Assembly (NCBI GenBank): GCA_029960045.1
Contig: JASCOV010000002.1
Coordinates: forward strand, 496,001 to 560,000
From: Flavobacteriaceae bacterium PS02293
Lineage (GTDB): Bacteria > Bacteroidota > Bacteroidia > Flavobacteriales > Weeksellaceae
DNA: 64,000 bases
Direction: 5' to 3'
Positions within the stretch are counted from its first letter, which is position 1, and each line of letters opens with the position of its first letter. The notes under the pieces were generated by a model. The model did no database searches and had not been told where the DNA came from. It saw only the letters and a list, made by a program, of their open reading frames with translations. Shown piece by piece: positions 61,225 to 64,000 of the stretch. The position numbers and the translations under genes were made by a program.

Positions 61225-64000
61225 ATGATCAAAAATTTATTAACTCTGTCTGAAAAGAAACTTTTGTTTTTCTTTTTGTTATGTTCCTTTTTAGGATTTT
61301 CTCAAAGTGCAGGTTTTAATAGTGGCTATATTGTTTTGAACAATGGTTCGCCTGATAATTATTATAAACTTAAAGATAATGCTGCCGATACTACTAATCC
61401 TAAGTTCAATGGTGCTAATTTGGGTACTTTCTCTGCTTATAATGGGAGTTTGATTTTACAAGGTTCAGAAATGAATGTCTGGAAATGTAATGGTTGTAAT
61501 ATTACGGATCCCAAGTTGTTCTACAGGATCTATAAAACCGCTGCTACACCGGGGGCTTTTTCCTCATATGATATACCGTTTGATTCGGATTTCTCAAATG
61601 GTTGTAGTGGTGCCGATCAAAAATGGAAAACTACTACAGGAACAGTCAATTTACTAACAGGCCTTTCTGAAGGAAATTATACCTTGGAGGTTTATAGCAG
61701 AATGACTACTGGTTGTTCAGGAGATTTATATGATAGTAATGGAGGATCTAATTACAAAGCAACATTTTCTGTAAATCCAATCACGGTAATTTCTGCCGGT
61801 GGGACGAATATATTTGCGACATATCCCAATTTGGCGGCGGCTATTACTGCTATTAATGGAGGGACAGTTCATACAGGTACTATAACGACTTATGTAAATG
61901 CTGGATATACAGAAACAGCACCTGATGGTGGATTTTCGATAACAGCGACCGGTACGGCCGCAAGTCCGATAAAATTTGTAAAAAATGGAAGTGGAGCTAA
62001 TCCTAGTTTTACGGCATATAATTCCCAGACATCGGGTAGTATTACAGATGCTATATTTAAATTGATTGGTGCAGATTATATTACTCTTGATGGTTTCACG
62101 CTTAAAGAAAATGCAAATAATACAACGACTGATTTAGTTACAAATAATATGACGGAATGGGGTGTCGCATTGTTATATTTAAATACAACAAATGGTGCGC
62201 AAAATAATACCATTCAGAACTGTACAATTTCTCTTAATAAAACCTATGCCAATACATTTGGTATTTATAGTAATACGAGGCACAGTGCAACATCGGCAAC
62301 TACATTGGCGGAAGTTACTTCTGCAGCTGGGTCAAACAGTAATAATAAAATTTATTCTAATAATATCAGTAATGTAAATTACGGAATTATTTTTACAGGA
62401 GCAGGTACAAATTTGGCAGCTATAGACAGTGGAAATGATATTGGAGGAACATCATCTGCTACAGGAAATACGCTTTCTGATTTAGGAGGAGTTATTGCTG
62501 CTAGTTCATATGCTTCTTTGTCAAGTACAAGTTATGGTGCAATAACAATGAATCAGCAGATTAATGATAATGTTTCTTATAACAACATTGCGACTGGAAC
62601 TGTGACGTCTCCCATTACGGTAAATGGAATTTTAAAATTTTATAATGTAGCATCGCCAACATCAGGGACAATTACTTCTAATATTAATAATAATACAGTA
62701 TCGATTGTTAATAATGCTACTCTTAATCCTGGTAATACATATTCTATTGTAGGTATTAATAGTCAGCAATTGTCGGCGTTACCTAATGCTGCTTTCAATA
62801 TAAATAATAACACTGTACAAAATAGCATATTAGGAGGAAGTATTTCTACAACAACTAATATTGCTGGATTTTGGCTTTCCTCAGCTCCTGGGATACTTAA
62901 TGTCAATGGTAACACTGTGAGTAATGTTGGAATTACATCAACAGCTTCTACAACAGGTAGTGTATATGGGGTTTATATTGATAGCTCGCAAAGTGCTGCG
63001 ACAGCTAATTATAACAATAATACAATTTCTAATCTATACATAAGTTCTTCTACGGCGACTTCTGGTAATGTCTATGGAATTTATAACACTGCTGCTAATA
63101 CTAATCTAAGTATTTCTTCTAATACAATAAAAGGTAATACTTCCACGGCAACTTCTGGAGGTTTTGCGGCAATCACTAATACTGCTGCCGTTGTGACTTC
63201 AATTGCTGTTAATGGTAACTTTATTGGAGATTCTACGACAAATGCAATTACTTTTAGCAAGGCGAATTCCGGAGCAGTTTATGGGATAAATAATACAAAT
63301 GCAGGTTCTGCTTCTACATTGTCTATTTCAACTAATGAAATTAGAGGTTTTTCTCATACGATTGCCGGGACGTCAGTTTATAATTTCATAAATAATACAG
63401 GGGCTGCATTATCAGAAACCATAAGTAGCAATAAGTTCATCAATATGAATGTTGCAACTACAGGAACTATTTATTTAATTAATAATAATTATACAGCGCC
63501 AACTAACGGGACTAAAACGATTCAAAATAATACTGTTGTAACAGGTTTTGTAAGAAATGGAAGTGGCTCTAATGGTTTTTATGGATATTATGATATTGGG
63601 TCATCTACATCTTCTACTAGTAATATTATCAGTGGGAATATTTTTTCTAACATAAATACTGGGACATCAACAGGTTCTTTTTATGGTATATATTCTAACA
63701 ATTATGGAGCAACAATCCCATCGCTGAATGTTTATTCTAATACGGTTGGTAATAACACAACTGCTGGTGCGTTTTCAGGATTATATGTAGGTGGATTTAC
63801 AGGAACAGTTGCTGTGCCTAATAGGGTAAATGATAATATAGTATCCAATAATACATCTACATCTACATCCACATCACAATATGGAATCTTTGTTGGGTCT
63901 GTTGGTTCATATGTTAATACATATAATAATGTTATCAATGCAAATGCCTTAAACGCAGCAGGGCAATTTTTTGGAATATTTGGTAGTGGTACTTCGAACA
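61225..64000 (+). CDS. giant exported beta-helix-like surface protein, 3' end beyond window
   Basis: An open frame from the ATG at 61225 to the window end (925 codons seen). A signal peptide (KLLFFFLLCSFLGFSQ) is followed by an N-terminal domain with Cys residues (WKCNGCNITDPKLFYRIYK) and then FATYPNLAAAITAINGGTVHTG, TLDGFTLKENANNTTT and many short strand repeats with Asn-ladder texture (NNKIYSNNISNVNYGIIF, NINNNTVSIVNN, SISSNTIKGNTST). This is the pattern of a right-handed parallel beta-helix. It follows two T9SS proteins, so a T9SS sorting domain is expected beyond the window, though not seen here. Confidence 0.85.
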   Translation, partial: MIKNLLTLSEKKLLFFFLLCSFLGFSQSAGFNSGYIVLNNGSPDNYYKLKDNAADTTNPKFNGANLGTFSAYNGSLILQGSEMNVWKCNGCNITDPKLFYRIYKTAATPGAFSSYDIPFDSDFSNGCSGADQKWKTTTGTVNLLTGLSEGNYTLEVYSRMTTGCSGDLYDSNGGSNYKATFSVNPITVISAGGTNIFATYPNLAAAITAINGGTVHTGTITTYVNAGYTETAPDGGFSITATGTAASPIKFVKNGSGANPSFTAYNSQTSGSITDAIFKLIGADYITLDGFTLKENANNTTTDLVTNNMTEWGVALLYLNTTNGAQNNTIQNCTISLNKTYANTFGIYSNTRHSATSATTLAEVTSAAGSNSNNKIYSNNISNVNYGIIFTGAGTNLAAIDSGNDIGGTSSATGNTLSDLGGVIAASSYASLSSTSYGAITMNQQINDNVSYNNIATGTVTSPITVNGILKFYNVASPTSGTITSNINNNTVSIVNNATLNPGNTYSIVGINSQQLSALPNAAFNINNNTVQNSILGGSISTTTNIAGFWLSSAPGILNVNGNTVSNVGITSTASTTGSVYGVYIDSSQSAATANYNNNTISNLYISSSTATSGNVYGIYNTAANTNLSISSNTIKGNTSTATSGGFAAITNTAAVVTSIAVNGNFIGDSTTNAITFSKANSGAVYGINNTNAGSASTLSISTNEIRGFSHTIAGTSVYNFINNTGAALSETISSNKFINMNVATTGTIYLINNNYTAPTNGTKTIQNNTVVTGFVRNGSGSNGFYGYYDIGSSTSSTSNIISGNIFSNINTGTSTGSFYGIYSNNYGATIPSLNVYSNTVGNNTTAGAFSGLYVGGFTGTVAVPNRVNDNIVSNNTSTSTSTSQYGIFVGSVGSYVNTYNNVINANALNAAGQFFGIFGSGTSN

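Overview
The window is chromosomal DNA of a low-GC member of the Bacteroidota, most likely a Weeksellaceae (Chryseobacterium/Epilithonimonas type) flavobacterium. The pointers are a fused SecDF, promoter-like TAnnTTTG elements with almost no Shine-Dalgarno sequences, type IX secretion (T9SS) C-terminal domains, DUF4290, a heme-binding/DCC pair, and small hairpin repeats scattered between genes. No tRNA, rRNA, CRISPR array, insertion sequence or prophage was seen.

Layout. 1-4.4 kb: a truncated secreted sugar dehydrogenase and secDF. 4.4-7.9 kb: an accessory patch of palindromic repeats, an unrecognised protein, a 21-nt tandem repeat and three small membrane, lipo- or secreted proteins. 7.9-14.2 kb: a TetA-like exporter, a divergent CLC protein, tatA, a PAP2 phosphatase, an acyltransferase, rlmH, a YihY/BrkB protein and a tiny basic protein. 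14.3-17.6 kb: two overlapping genes for exported proteins of unknown function. 17.6-21 kb: nhaA and the (p)ppGpp enzyme rel. 21.2-24.7 kb: the circularly permuted ATP-grasp / alpha-E / transglutaminase cluster, then a VanZ-like gene. 25.2-30 kb: a six-gene minus-strand run (aminotransferase, lipoprotein, murB, unknown, DsbA-like, proC). 30.4-33.3 kb: a YiiX-like hydrolase, an alpha-oxoamine synthase, and a DUF4395 + NIL-domain operon. 33.4-38.8 kb: murA, DUF4290, a DCC/heme-binding pair, der and upp. 38.9-44.1 kb: a comF-like gene and a fatty-acid-type XRE regulator divergent from the glyoxylate shunt genes aceB-aceA. 44.2-48.3 kb: a secreted protein, a glucan phosphorylase homologue, a PD-(D/E)XK-like protein and a small beta-rich protein. 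48.6-64 kb: three giant exported surface proteins in tandem, the third running off the window.

The most interesting signal is at 31.05-33.33 kb. Two promoters carry the same palindrome over their -33 element, with the same 19-nt spacing to the -7 element. One drives an alpha-oxoamine synthase, the family that makes sphingoid bases or the sulfonolipid precursor capnine. The other drives a transcript that starts with a 14-codon leader peptide (three Met in a row flanked by Cys), then a possible antiterminator and a terminator, then DUF4395 and a stand-alone NIL domain (the methionine-associated domain of MetN). This looks like a methionine/cysteine attenuation system linked to a small sulfur regulon. 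Other points to check: MurA with Asp at the catalytic Cys position (predicts fosfomycin insensitivity), a phosphorylase homologue with Thr at the PLP-lysine position, a CLC protein without the gating glutamate, and two GCGA-N4-TCGC sites between the aceB regulator and aceB.
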